This document shows, piece by piece, positions 51,944 to 61,377 of a stretch of 64,000 nt of DNA. This DNA is from Niastella caeni (GTDB lineage: Bacteria > Bacteroidota > Bacteroidia > Chitinophagales > Chitinophagaceae). Below the pieces are notes generated by a model, which was not told the origin of the DNA, did no database searches, and worked only from the letters and a program-made list of their open reading frames with translations. The stretch spans positions 96,761 through 160,760 of the forward strand of contig NZ_STFF01000014.1 of assembly GCF_004834005.1 (NCBI RefSeq). The letters run 5' to 3'. How positions within the stretch are numbered: the first letter of the stretch is position 1; every line of letters starts with the position of its first letter. Both the position numbers and the translations under genes were made by a program.

Positions 51944-53002
51944 GTGAAAGAACCATTATCATATAAGGCCCCCATCGTTATCATTGGCGCAGGTGGTATT
52001 GTAAACGATGCCCATTTGCCGGCTTATCAATTGGCCGGTTTTGATGTGGCAGGCATTTACGATGTTGATAAAGATAAAGCCCATGCCACAGCGCAGCAAT
52101 TCAATATACCATTGGTGTTTGATAGTATGGAAGACATTGTGCGGTTAAAATTATCACCTGTGGTGTATGATATTGCGGTACCGGCTTCAGCCATGATGAA
52201 GGTGCTGGAATACCTGCCAGCCGGTTCAGCCGTGCTGATGCAAAAGCCAATGGGTAATAATTATGCAGAAGCAAAAGCAATACTGCAATATGCCCGCGAG
52301 AAGCAATTGGTAGCAGCCGTCAACTTTCAGTTGCGGTATGCACCCTTTATTACCGCAGCCAGAAAATTAATACAGCAGGGAGCGTTGGGACAATTGTGCG
52401 ATATAGAGATCAATGTGAACGTATTTACTCCCTGGCATTTATGGACATTCCTGTATGAATCGCCCCGCGTAGAAATTTTATACCACAGCATTCATTATAT
52501 CGACCTGGTACGGTGGTTCCTGGGCAACCCCGCCGGCGTATATGCCAAAACGGTGAAACATCCGGAGATGGACCAGTTGGCCTCTGTACGCAGTAATATC
52601 ATCATGGATTATGGCGATCTGGTAAGAGCTAACATACTTACGAATCATTGTCACCAGTTTGGTTTGGAGCAACAGCAGTCCTGGATAAAATTGGAAGGAA
52701 CGCAGGGCGCTGTTAAAATAGAAATGGGATTATTGATGAACTACCCGCATGGCGTGGCCGATCAGTTTAAATATATAACTCGAACAGGCAACGAGCCGGG
52801 CCAATGGAAAACACTGGCAGTAGAAGGAAGCTGGTTCCCGCATGCCTTTATAGGCAGTATGGAGCAGGTGATGCAAGCGGCTGCCGGCAATATTCCCAAA
52901 CCCGATAACTCGGTAGAAGATTGCATTTATACGATGGCTTGTGTGGAGGCGGCGTACCGATCAAGTGAAAGGGGAGGTGTGGGATTGAAAGACATAATGT
53001 GA
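51944..53002 (+). CDS. Gfo/Idh/MocA-family oxidoreductase
   Basis: This 352-residue NAD(P)-dependent sugar or inositol dehydrogenase has a Rossmann fold: IVIIGAGGIVNDAHLPAYQLAGFDVAGIYDVDKDKA near residues 11-46, VLMQKPMGNNYAEAKAIL with the EKP-like QKP near 100, and QLRYAPFITAARKLIQQGALGQ. The C-terminal domain has LYHSIHYIDLVRWFLGNP. The start is GTG; an in-frame ATG at 51929 is cut off by TAA directly before the GTG. The canonical EKP lysine is kept but the Glu is Gln. It follows rhaT and the lactonase and could supply the oxidation step before the lactonase. Confidence 0.82.
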   Translation: MKEPLSYKAPIVIIGAGGIVNDAHLPAYQLAGFDVAGIYDVDKDKAHATAQQFNIPLVFDSMEDIVRLKLSPVVYDIAVPASAMMKVLEYLPAGSAVLMQKPMGNNYAEAKAILQYAREKQLVAAVNFQLRYAPFITAARKLIQQGALGQLCDIEINVNVFTPWHLWTFLYESPRVEILYHSIHYIDLVRWFLGNPAGVYAKTVKHPEMDQLASVRSNIIMDYGDLVRANILTNHCHQFGLEQQQSWIKLEGTQGAVKIEMGLLMNYPHGVADQFKYITRTGNEPGQWKTLAVEGSWFPHAFIGSMEQVMQAAAGNIPKPDNSVEDCIYTMACVEAAYRSSERGGVGLKDIM

Positions 53003-53113
53003 TAATGCTTTTCCCGCCGAAGCTTTGGTGAAGGTGGATGCTGATGAAATACAAAAACTTAATTGCACTGATAAATATCTAAACCGTTAAATTTCTTAAA
53101 TCACAATATCTAA

Positions 53114-55861
53114 ATGAAAGGCTTTCTTGTTTTGGTTGTAAGTGTAGTAACCCTGAACACAACTTGGGCTTTTGACAAACCGGCGAATAAGAGTGTAACT
53201 ATTGTTTCGGCAAATAACTCCCCACGGATCAAATATGGAACTGAAAAACTCGCAGTGGCTTTACGCACCGCCGGGTATAAAGTAGTGATTTTGCCAGATG
53301 CAAAATTACCGGCTGGTGGTTTTACCATTCTGGCAGGTAATTATGGCGATGCGCTCATTAAAAAAGCAGCTACTACCTGGCGCCTGCAACCAGATACAAC
53401 AGGCAAAGAAGGATTTTCTATAAAAAGCAACACCAAAGCCGTGATCATTGCCGGAACTGATGCATCGGGTGCACTATACGGTTGTATGGAACTGGCAGAG
53501 CAGGTAAGTCTTCAAAGATCGATCCCCGCTAATCTTTCAATAGTCGATAAACCAGAAATGGTGTTACGCGGAACCTGTATTGGCGTACAAAAACCTTATT
53601 ATTTACCGGGAAGGACCGTATATGAATATCCGTATACGCCGGAAACCTTTCCCTGGTTATACGATAAAGCGCTTTGGGTACAATACCTCGATTCATTGGT
53701 GGTGAACCGCCTGAATTCATTGTATTTATGGAATGGCCATCCATTTGCTTCGCTGGTACGCACTACTGAGTATCCCTATGCAGTGGAAGTAGACGATGCC
53801 ACCTTTAAGAAGAATGAGGAGCTGTTTGCATTTCTTACTAAAGAAGCCGACAAGCGCGGAATATGGGTGATACAAATGTTCTATAATATTATTGTATCGA
53901 AGCCCTTTGCCGAGAAGCACAATATCAAGACGCAGGACCGAAACCGGCCCATTATACCCTTGATAGCCGACTATACCCGGAAATCAATAGCTGCATTTGT
54001 GGCCAAATATCCCAATGTGGGTTTAATGGTGGCGCTTGGTGAAGCCATGGAAGGAGTGGGGCAGGATGATGTAGACTGGTTTACAAAAACCATTATACCC
54101 GGTGTGCAGGACGGGTTACAGATCCTGGGCAAGAAGGAAGAGCCGCCGATTGTTTTGCGTGCACACGATACCGATGCACCGCGGGTAATGAAGGAGGCGT
54201 TGCCGATTTACAGGAACCTGTATACAGAAGCAAAGTTCAACGGTGAAGCGTTAACTACATATGAACCACGCGGGCCCTGGGCCGAACTGCATCGCAGCCT
54301 TAGCCGAATTGGGACCGTTCAAATAGAAAACGTGCACATTCTGGCTAACCTGGAGCCATTCCGTTATGGGTCGCCCGACTTTATACAAAAATGCGTGCAG
54401 TCGATGCACACTATTTATGAAGCCAACGGATTGCATTTGTATCCCCAGGCGTCGTATTGGGATTGGCCGTACACTGCCGATAAAACCACGCCCCGTTTGC
54501 TGGAAATTGAGCGTGACTGGATGTGGTACAAAACCTGGGCGCGGTATGCCTGGAAGAGCGATCGTAACCGCCAGCAGGAAATAGATTACTGGGCTGGCAA
54601 TCTTGGTACAAAATTTGGTTGCACAGCGGCGCAGGCAAAAAATATCGTGGAAGCGTATGAACAATCCGGTGAAATTTCTCCCAAAATATTGAGGCGCTAT
54701 GGCATTACCGATGGTAACCGGCAGACCATGACGCTGGGCATGCTGATGACGCAGTTGATAGATCCCAAACGGTTTGGATTGTTCACGTTGTTGTATAATT
54801 CAGAAAGTCCGGAAGGGGAGATGATCATTGAGTATGCGGAAAAGGAAGCCAACAAGCAGGCGCATGTGGGCGAAACGCCAACGCAGGTAGCCGATGAAAT
54901 TATAGTACATGGTGATAAAGCGGTAGCAGCCATTGAGCAGGCTGCACCTTATATCAAAGAGAATCGATCAGCGTTTAACCGGTTAAAGAACGATATGTAT
55001 TGCTACCAGGCAATGGCGCAATTTTATGCGTGGAAAGCGAGAGCAGCGATACAGGTATTGAAGTTCAAGTACTCTAAAAAGGTGAGCGACCTGGAGCAGG
55101 CAGTTCCGTTACTGGAGAAGAGCGTAGCGTATTTTGCGGATCTGGCGGCACGCACAGATACCACTTATTTGTATGCCAACAGTATGCAAACGCAGCAGCG
55201 GAAGATCCCGGTAAATGGAAAAGACACGAAGAACAAGACCTGGAAAGAATTGTTGCCCTTCTATCAAAGGGAGCTGCAGAACTTTATAAAACATATTGAC
55301 GTGTTGAAGAAGCAGGGCGCCGGAGCAGGTATTGCGGGCTTGAAACCATTAAAGAGCGTACCGGTACAGATCCTCACAGAAAACATAAAAACATATACAG
55401 TACAAAAGAACGCCATTGTATTCCCTGATCTTAATGTGGTGATCAACGATTTGCCAGCATTGATAACCGGGTTACAAGGTATACATTACAGTCAGGGCCG
55501 GCAGATAGTAGAAGGAACAACATTGAATTTCAAAACAGCAACACCGGTTAAATTACTGGTAGCCTACTTTGCAGAGAAGAACAGTGCTTATTTGCCAGAG
55601 CCAACGTTAGAGATAGATGCAAGTGCAAACGATTTCGGTCAGGCGGAAGTGAAAGTGGCCAATGCTATAGCAATAGATGGATTCCCTGCAATAAACATAC
55701 ATGCATTTTCGTTTGAAGCCGGGACACATACACTTACGTTAGGAAAGGGATCTTGTTTATTATTGGGATTTATCAATGATAATGATCCGTTACCGGTAGT
55801 AGATGCCGGGTTAGGCGTTACAGAGAACGCCGGCGCGTTGGATTGGTTATTCGAAAAATAA
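53114..55861 (+). CDS. large secreted protein, putative glycosidase with GH67/GH20-type N-terminal domain
   Basis: This 915-residue protein has a signal peptide to about TTWA (residue 19). Residues 20-140 look like the non-catalytic N-terminal domain of alpha-glucuronidases and hexosaminidases, ending with AVIIAGTDASGALYGCMELAEQV. A TIM-barrel-like region follows to about 500: LDSLVVNRLNSLYLWNGHPF, ALGEAMEG with Glu310/Glu313, and HLYPQASYWDWPYT. Then come helical segments (residues 600-760) and a C-terminal beta domain. I cannot assign a CAZy family. It lies directly before the second SusC/SusD pair, so a role in breaking down that pair's substrate is likely. Confidence 0.65.
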   Translation: MKGFLVLVVSVVTLNTTWAFDKPANKSVTIVSANNSPRIKYGTEKLAVALRTAGYKVVILPDAKLPAGGFTILAGNYGDALIKKAATTWRLQPDTTGKEGFSIKSNTKAVIIAGTDASGALYGCMELAEQVSLQRSIPANLSIVDKPEMVLRGTCIGVQKPYYLPGRTVYEYPYTPETFPWLYDKALWVQYLDSLVVNRLNSLYLWNGHPFASLVRTTEYPYAVEVDDATFKKNEELFAFLTKEADKRGIWVIQMFYNIIVSKPFAEKHNIKTQDRNRPIIPLIADYTRKSIAAFVAKYPNVGLMVALGEAMEGVGQDDVDWFTKTIIPGVQDGLQILGKKEEPPIVLRAHDTDAPRVMKEALPIYRNLYTEAKFNGEALTTYEPRGPWAELHRSLSRIGTVQIENVHILANLEPFRYGSPDFIQKCVQSMHTIYEANGLHLYPQASYWDWPYTADKTTPRLLEIERDWMWYKTWARYAWKSDRNRQQEIDYWAGNLGTKFGCTAAQAKNIVEAYEQSGEISPKILRRYGITDGNRQTMTLGMLMTQLIDPKRFGLFTLLYNSESPEGEMIIEYAEKEANKQAHVGETPTQVADEIIVHGDKAVAAIEQAAPYIKENRSAFNRLKNDMYCYQAMAQFYAWKARAAIQVLKFKYSKKVSDLEQAVPLLEKSVAYFADLAARTDTTYLYANSMQTQQRKIPVNGKDTKNKTWKELLPFYQRELQNFIKHIDVLKKQGAGAGIAGLKPLKSVPVQILTENIKTYTVQKNAIVFPDLNVVINDLPALITGLQGIHYSQGRQIVEGTTLNFKTATPVKLLVAYFAEKNSAYLPEPTLEIDASANDFGQAEVKVANAIAIDGFPAINIHAFSFEAGTHTLTLGKGSCLLLGFINDNDPLPVVDAGLGVTENAGALDWLFEK

Positions 55862-56033
55862 CGATTGCAGGTCAACGTGCTATGAGATGAATGATTGTAT
55901 TAAATAATCATTATTACATAAGGAAAATTTTTCAAGTAGAGCATGCCATAATGTTACCGTTATATTAATAATGGTAATATCTTTCAATGGAATACACGTA
56001 ATATTTAGCAATTATGGGTATGCATATACGAAA

Positions 56034-56072
56034 TAGTAAGATATTCCATCATTTTAGAAAGAAATGACATTG
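56034..56072 (+). promoter_or_regulatory. 39-nt shared regulatory motif, copy 2
   Basis: Core ATATTCCATCATTT inside a 24-nt block, then 7 variable bases and TGACATTG, matching 45081-45119 in sequence, spacing and orientation. It lies 157 nt before the SusC start in the 368-nt gap 55862-56229. The reverse-oriented TACACGTAA is at 55993-56001. No other feature is seen in the gap. Confidence 0.62.
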
Positions 56073-56229
56073 TTTCGCAAGGTATGAGGCCGTTTCTTGT
56101 GGCCTGTTATCTAATATCCTGAAAAACACAATCCCCCATCTCTATGCACGTAGATATTTTACGTTGTTGTTCCTTGGTTATACATAGCTCCTCTCAATTG
56201 TTAAAACATAAATCTTAAACAACTGTTGT

Positions 56230-59200
56230 ATGATTGGAAAACCGTCGTCCTTGAAATGCCTGATGGCGTTTTTTTTGCTGCTTAATTGCACGTACCTGAT
56301 CGCACAGGAAAGAGTTGTTACAGGAAAAATCAAAGATCCTTCGGGGAATCCGCTTCCCGGGGTGAATGTAAATGTGTGGGGCACCCGAATAAGTGTCACC
56401 GCCGATGTAACAGGTACTTTCCGCCTTCCAGTTCCTTCTGAAAATTCCGTTCTTGTATTCAGCTTTGTAGGCTTTTTACAGAAAGAACAACGAGTAGGAA
56501 CTGATTCCACATTTAATATAAGCATGGCCTACGACAATGCCGACCTTGACCAGGTGGTGGTAGTAGGTTATGGTACGTCAAAAAGAAGAGACCTTACCGG
56601 TTCCGTGTATTCGGTAAAACCCGGTATGGTAACTGCTACGCCTACCTTTAATGCGTTGGAAGCATTACAGGGTAGAATACCCGGTATGGATATCCAACGT
56701 TCTTCCGGTACCGCCGGTGCCGGCGTTAACGTACAGATCCGTGGTATAAGAACTATCAATGGAACCGACAAAGGTCAGACCGGCGCTCCCAGCGCACCCT
56801 TATATATTATTGATGGTTTCCAGGGAGGAAGTATTTCCGACCTGAACCCCAACGATATTGAGTCGGTGGAAGTGTTGAAAGACGCCTCGGCCACCGCCAT
56901 TTACGGATGGATGGGCGCCAATGGTGTGGTTATTGTTACTACTAAAAAAGGTAAAGAAAGGCCCCGCATTTCCTATAATGGCTTCTATGGTGTGAATGGA
57001 TACACCCAATATCCCAAAGGAAGAACGGGCGAAGATTATGTGGCACTGAGAAGGGAAGCCTGGCGTACAACCAATGGTACTAACCCTGTATCTGATGATC
57101 TGCTGTTCTCCGATGCTGCAGAACTGAACGCCTTCAAGAACAATCAATGGGTTGACTGGTATGACCTGGTTAACCGCAATGGTGTTCAACAAAGCCATAC
57201 AGCCTCTATACAATCAGGTGGTGATAAAACAAAAGTATTCTTTTCTACAGGTTATTATAAAGAAGAAGGTATGTTACGCGGTAATGATTTCACGCGTTTC
57301 AATACCCGTTTAAACTATGATCAGCGCATTAGTAATTCGTTTAAAGCCGGTTTTTTAACCCAGGTAACCTATACCAACACCAATTCGCGGTACGATCCTT
57401 TGACCCAGATCAACAGCGTCGGCCCGCTGGGACAAGTATATGATAGCCTGGGAAATATTAAATTGTATCCCCAGCAAACTGCTGCACTGGCAAGTACAAA
57501 AATAAGCCCGTTGGCCGATGAAAGACCAGGTGTATATAAAGACAACAATATTCGCGGTAACATTAATGCCAATGGTTATTTTGAATTTATTCCGATTGCC
57601 GGATTATCGATCAGGACCAACCTGGCAACTACGTTGTCTTTCAACAGAAGAGGTTACTACTACGATTCATTGTCGATCCGCCGCCGTCTCAGTGGTTTGC
57701 CTAACTATGCAGAGCAGGAAACTGGTTTCAGCCGGTTCTATGCATGGGAAAATGTAGTTAACTATACCCGTAAAATTGAAGACCATTCTATTACGCTTAC
57801 AGGTATTACCTCTTATACCCGTTCAGATGATGATGCCCTGGAAGCTTTTGGTACCAGATTGTTATTACCTTCTAACCAGTTTTACAGATTGGATGCTACT
57901 GAACAAATCAGCCGTAGTATCTCATCTACCTTAATAAGAACCACTACCATGTCTTATGCCGGACGTATTAATTACTCATACAAAGGCAAGTACCTGTTGA
58001 CCGCATCATTACGTGCGGACGGAGTATCGCGCCTGGCGCCCGGACAAAAATGGGATTACTTCCCCTCTGCAGCCGTGGGTTGGAATATTCACCAGGAAGA
58101 GTTTATGAAAGATGTGATCTTTGTAAATAACTTCAAGATCCGCGCCAGCTATGGGGTAGCCGGTAATGCTACTGTTCTTCCTTATGCTACGCAAAACCTC
58201 ATCGATCCGTTCTCTTATGGCCAGGGTTTTGGGGATATTTCGGCATACCAGTATCGATTTGCTTTAACTACAGGTACTGCTGATTTAGGTTGGGAAAAAA
58301 CTGCGACCAGGAACCTGGGTATTGATTTCGCCTTCCTGAAAAGCCGCGTTTTCGGTACCATCGATGCTTATCATTCAACAACCACTGATGTATTGTTAAG
58401 ACGTTCTTTACCCTTATCAACCGGTATAGAGAACATTTGGCAGAACGTGGGTGAAACGGAGAACAAAGGTATTGAGGCTGCCATTTCAGTGGTGCCTGTT
58501 AGCACCCGCGATCTCAGATGGACCAGCACCGTTACCTATACAGCTGCAAAAGAGAAGATCACCAAACTGATCGATGGAAAAGATATATTTGGAAACCCGA
58601 TAGAAAGTAAAACTTTATTACTGGGACGTCCGGTGAATTCATACTATGGGTATAAGAAAGAAGGTATTTGGCAAACAGATGAAGCTGCAAAAGCTGCCAC
58701 CATTTTTGTAGGTTCCACTCCATTCAGACCAGGTGATATTAAACTGACTGATATGGATGGAAATGATACTATTAACACGAAAGACTATACATACCTGGGG
58801 TCGAACGTACCCAAATGGTTTGCCGGCTGGCAGAATACTGTCACCTATAAGGGGTTTGAGCTGAGCGTATATATGTTTGCCCGTTGGGGTCAAATGATAG
58901 AAGCTAAATTTATGGGCCGTTATAATCCCTCAGGTTTAGGTAATGGTCCGGCTAATTTTAACTACTGGACCCCGGAAAATCCTTCAAACGATTTCCCCCG
59001 TCCACGTAAAGATGCCGCAATAAGCTCTTATACCGGTTACACTGCTTTGAACTTTATCGATGGTTCTTATCTGAAAGTTAAAACGGTGACGCTAGGCTAT
59101 ACTTTACCGGTTGCAGCAACCAGGAAAGTATATTTGGAGAAGCTGCGTATTTATGCAACCGCTAATAACATCTTTACCCAGGCAAAAAATAAATTACTCA

Positions 59201-59283
59201 AAGATTACGATCCTGAAAGAGGCGGTGATGAGAATGGTCCTTTGAGCCGTCAGATAGTAATTGGTATAAATGCAGATTTTTAA
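56230..59283 (+). CDS. SusC/RagA TonB-linked outer-membrane transporter (second pair)
   Basis: This 1017-residue importer has a signal peptide to about YLIAQ (residue 25). A carboxypeptidase-like domain (GKIKDPSGNPLPGVNVNVWG) follows, then DQVVVVGYGTSKRRDLTGSVYSVKPG, plug NPNDIESVEVLKDASATAIYGWMGANGVVIVTTKKGK, and a barrel ending in Phe (INADF). In the plug the usual GSRGANGV reads GWMGANGV. It pairs with the SusD gene 30 nt downstream. The cargo is unknown; context suggests a plant-derived glycan or glycoside whose products feed the cluster at 45-53 kb. Confidence 0.96.
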   Translation: MIGKPSSLKCLMAFFLLLNCTYLIAQERVVTGKIKDPSGNPLPGVNVNVWGTRISVTADVTGTFRLPVPSENSVLVFSFVGFLQKEQRVGTDSTFNISMAYDNADLDQVVVVGYGTSKRRDLTGSVYSVKPGMVTATPTFNALEALQGRIPGMDIQRSSGTAGAGVNVQIRGIRTINGTDKGQTGAPSAPLYIIDGFQGGSISDLNPNDIESVEVLKDASATAIYGWMGANGVVIVTTKKGKERPRISYNGFYGVNGYTQYPKGRTGEDYVALRREAWRTTNGTNPVSDDLLFSDAAELNAFKNNQWVDWYDLVNRNGVQQSHTASIQSGGDKTKVFFSTGYYKEEGMLRGNDFTRFNTRLNYDQRISNSFKAGFLTQVTYTNTNSRYDPLTQINSVGPLGQVYDSLGNIKLYPQQTAALASTKISPLADERPGVYKDNNIRGNINANGYFEFIPIAGLSIRTNLATTLSFNRRGYYYDSLSIRRRLSGLPNYAEQETGFSRFYAWENVVNYTRKIEDHSITLTGITSYTRSDDDALEAFGTRLLLPSNQFYRLDATEQISRSISSTLIRTTTMSYAGRINYSYKGKYLLTASLRADGVSRLAPGQKWDYFPSAAVGWNIHQEEFMKDVIFVNNFKIRASYGVAGNATVLPYATQNLIDPFSYGQGFGDISAYQYRFALTTGTADLGWEKTATRNLGIDFAFLKSRVFGTIDAYHSTTTDVLLRRSLPLSTGIENIWQNVGETENKGIEAAISVVPVSTRDLRWTSTVTYTAAKEKITKLIDGKDIFGNPIESKTLLLGRPVNSYYGYKKEGIWQTDEAAKAATIFVGSTPFRPGDIKLTDMDGNDTINTKDYTYLGSNVPKWFAGWQNTVTYKGFELSVYMFARWGQMIEAKFMGRYNPSGLGNGPANFNYWTPENPSNDFPRPRKDAAISSYTGYTALNFIDGSYLKVKTVTLGYTLPVAATRKVYLEKLRIYATANNIFTQAKNKLLKDYDPERGGDENGPLSRQIVIGINADF

Positions 59284-59313
59284 TTTATTCTTTATCCTCA
59301 AACACAAGATTTT

Positions 59314-61050
59314 ATGAAGATATTAAAATATATGCCTCTTGCTGCAGTTTTAGCCTCCTCGGCCACGATCACATCCTGTAACAAGAAGTTGGAAGAATAT
59401 AACCCAAGTGGTTCTACTTCTGATGCTGTATGGTCAACGCCTGCCGGTTTTTTAACCGCTGTTAATGCAGCCTATTATGAAACGCGCTCCTGGTATGGAA
59501 AAGAAGATGGGACCATACTGTCTGAAGGCGGAACCGATATCTGGTTTTCCTCGGCAAAGGCCCCTTATGCCAAAGAGATAATAAAATATGAAGCGTTTAC
59601 CGCTGCGCAGGGTACAAACAATAATGCCTGGAAATCGATATGGAAAGGTATTAACCAGTGTAATGCCGGTATTAACCGCATTGACCAGGCTGGTTTTACT
59701 GATCCGGTTGAAAAGAATACCCGTTTGGCTGAGTTGCGTTTCCTGCGCGCTTTTTATTACTATCATATCGTGGAAACATGGGGTGGTGTGGCATTGCGTA
59801 CTACTGAAACAGATGGTGCATTACTGACTGCAAAACGTAGCACACCAGAAGAGTTTTATGATGTAATGATCGGTGACCTGGAATTTGCGAAAGATAACCT
59901 GCCCAACAAATGGGGTGCTGATTATAGCCGCGCTACTAAAAAGGGCGCTTTAGGCTTGCTGGCCAGGGTATATCTTGCCAGGGGATACTATTCAGGTGAC
60001 GCCAATAGCTGGTTTACCAAAGCCAGCAATACCGCCCAGGAAGTAATTAATCGTAAAGCAGAATTTGAGGTTGATCTGTGGGCCAGCTATGCCGACATGT
60101 GGAAGCCTGCTAATAATAAGAGAAATAAAGAGGCCTTATTTATTCTGAGTAACTCGGCCACTAATACGCAATCAAGTTATGATGGTAATGCAAGCCGGAT
60201 GCACATGTTTTACATGTCGCAATATACTTCAAGGCCTGGTATGGCCCGCGATGTGGCCAATGGCCGGGAAGACGACCGCAAGTTTATGCCTACGCGTTAT
60301 TTGCTGAGTCTGTATCAAGATGCAGATAGCAGGTATGAAGGTTCATTTAAGGAAGTATGGATCTGTAACAAAGCGTATACCTGGGATGGTCCCACTGCAT
60401 TGCTGTATGGTAAAGATTCTACCGTCTTTAAAAATACAGTAATGAGAGTTGGCGATACTGCCCTGGTGGTTACCAAGAATATAGTAGCACCAGCCATTAA
60501 AGCTTCAAAGCCTTACGTATTATTAGACCGTTATGATATTTATAGTCCTGCCAACGATACCATCCTGCCTAAGTTTGCAAACACTTATGTACAGTTGAAT
60601 AAATTTGTGGATCCCAATCGTACGAACGCTGATCAGCGTCAGGGTTATAATGACATTTTCCCGATACGGTTAGCCGAAATGTACCTGATCGCTGCAGAAG
60701 CAGAGTTCAAACTGGGTAACAATGGCGCCGCTGCAACATATCTCAACGTGTTAAGGACAAGAGCTGCCAAACCGGGTCAAACTGCTGCTATGCAATGTTC
60801 AGCAAGCGACATCACTATGAAATACATACTGGAAGAAAGGGCCCGTGAAATGTGTGGTGAGTTCCAACGCTGGTTCGATCTGAAACGGACCTTAAAGGGA
60901 AATAATGGCGGTACCTGGGTTAGTTATATCAAGGACGCGAATCCTGATATCATGGCCATCCAGGGATTTCATATGCTGCGTCCTGTACCACTTAATGAAC
61001 TGAGTGGATTGACGAATAGAGATGAATTCGGTCAGAACAATGGTTATTAA
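59314..61050 (+). CDS. SusD/RagB family outer-membrane lipoprotein (second pair)
   Basis: This 578-residue surface lipoprotein has lipobox TSC (Cys22 in ATITSCNKK). SusD marks: VWSTPAGFLTAVNAAYYETRSWYG, the helical AELRFLRAFYYYHIVETWGGVALRTTE near residues 136-165, STPEEFYDVMIGDLEFAKDNLP, LAEMYLIAAEAEFKLGNNGAAATYLNVLRTRAA near 450-485 and EERAREMCGEFQRWFDLKRT. It ends in the family-typical NNGY. It is the partner of the SusC gene 30 nt upstream. Confidence 0.95.
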   Translation: MKILKYMPLAAVLASSATITSCNKKLEEYNPSGSTSDAVWSTPAGFLTAVNAAYYETRSWYGKEDGTILSEGGTDIWFSSAKAPYAKEIIKYEAFTAAQGTNNNAWKSIWKGINQCNAGINRIDQAGFTDPVEKNTRLAELRFLRAFYYYHIVETWGGVALRTTETDGALLTAKRSTPEEFYDVMIGDLEFAKDNLPNKWGADYSRATKKGALGLLARVYLARGYYSGDANSWFTKASNTAQEVINRKAEFEVDLWASYADMWKPANNKRNKEALFILSNSATNTQSSYDGNASRMHMFYMSQYTSRPGMARDVANGREDDRKFMPTRYLLSLYQDADSRYEGSFKEVWICNKAYTWDGPTALLYGKDSTVFKNTVMRVGDTALVVTKNIVAPAIKASKPYVLLDRYDIYSPANDTILPKFANTYVQLNKFVDPNRTNADQRQGYNDIFPIRLAEMYLIAAEAEFKLGNNGAAATYLNVLRTRAAKPGQTAAMQCSASDITMKYILEERAREMCGEFQRWFDLKRTLKGNNGGTWVSYIKDANPDIMAIQGFHMLRPVPLNELSGLTNRDEFGQNNGY

Positions 61051-61106
61051 TGAAATAAAAATTCTTTTAAATAGTTACTTGTCCTCTGAAGATGTGTCCA
61101 TCCGTA

Positions 61107-61133
61107 CCCGGAAGCCTTGCAACGGCTTCCGGG
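61107..61133 (+). terminator. perfect 10-bp hairpin after the second SusD gene
   Basis: CCCGGAAGCC / GGCTTCCGGG around a 7-nt loop, 56 nt after the SusD stop. There is no T run, so it may stabilise the 3' end and not terminate by itself. Confidence 0.6.
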
Positions 61134-61209
61134 CAGGATACAAAGAAGTAAAAGTAATTGTAACAACACATAGCAATAATTCGATCTAGTAACCTTTAAG
61201 TCATGGAAG

Positions 61210-61256
61210 AAAAAAGATCCTGTCCCGGTTTAACCGGTGACGGGATTTTTGTTTTA
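61210..61256 (+). terminator. intrinsic terminator of the second SusCD operon
   Basis: A stem GATCCTGTC.../GACGGGATT with wobble pairs is preceded by A6 and followed by TTTTTGTTTT. It lies 160 nt after SusD, in the 327-nt gap 61051-61377. Confidence 0.75.
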
Positions 61257-61321
61257 AGATATGTTATGGAAATCCTTTATGTGAGATATGGCTTTTTGAG
61301 AAATTATTAGCGTGTCAAAGA

Positions 61322-61329
61322 TAATTTTG
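61322..61329 (+). promoter_or_regulatory. candidate -7 box (TAATTTTG)
   Basis: An exact TAnnTTTG match 49 nt before the start of the coiled-coil protein gene. A TTG lies 23 nt upstream, slightly beyond the usual spacing. Confidence 0.4.
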
Positions 61330-61377
61330 GAAATTAAAAATGATTATTGATTTTTACATGTAATCGGTCCTTTCCGA

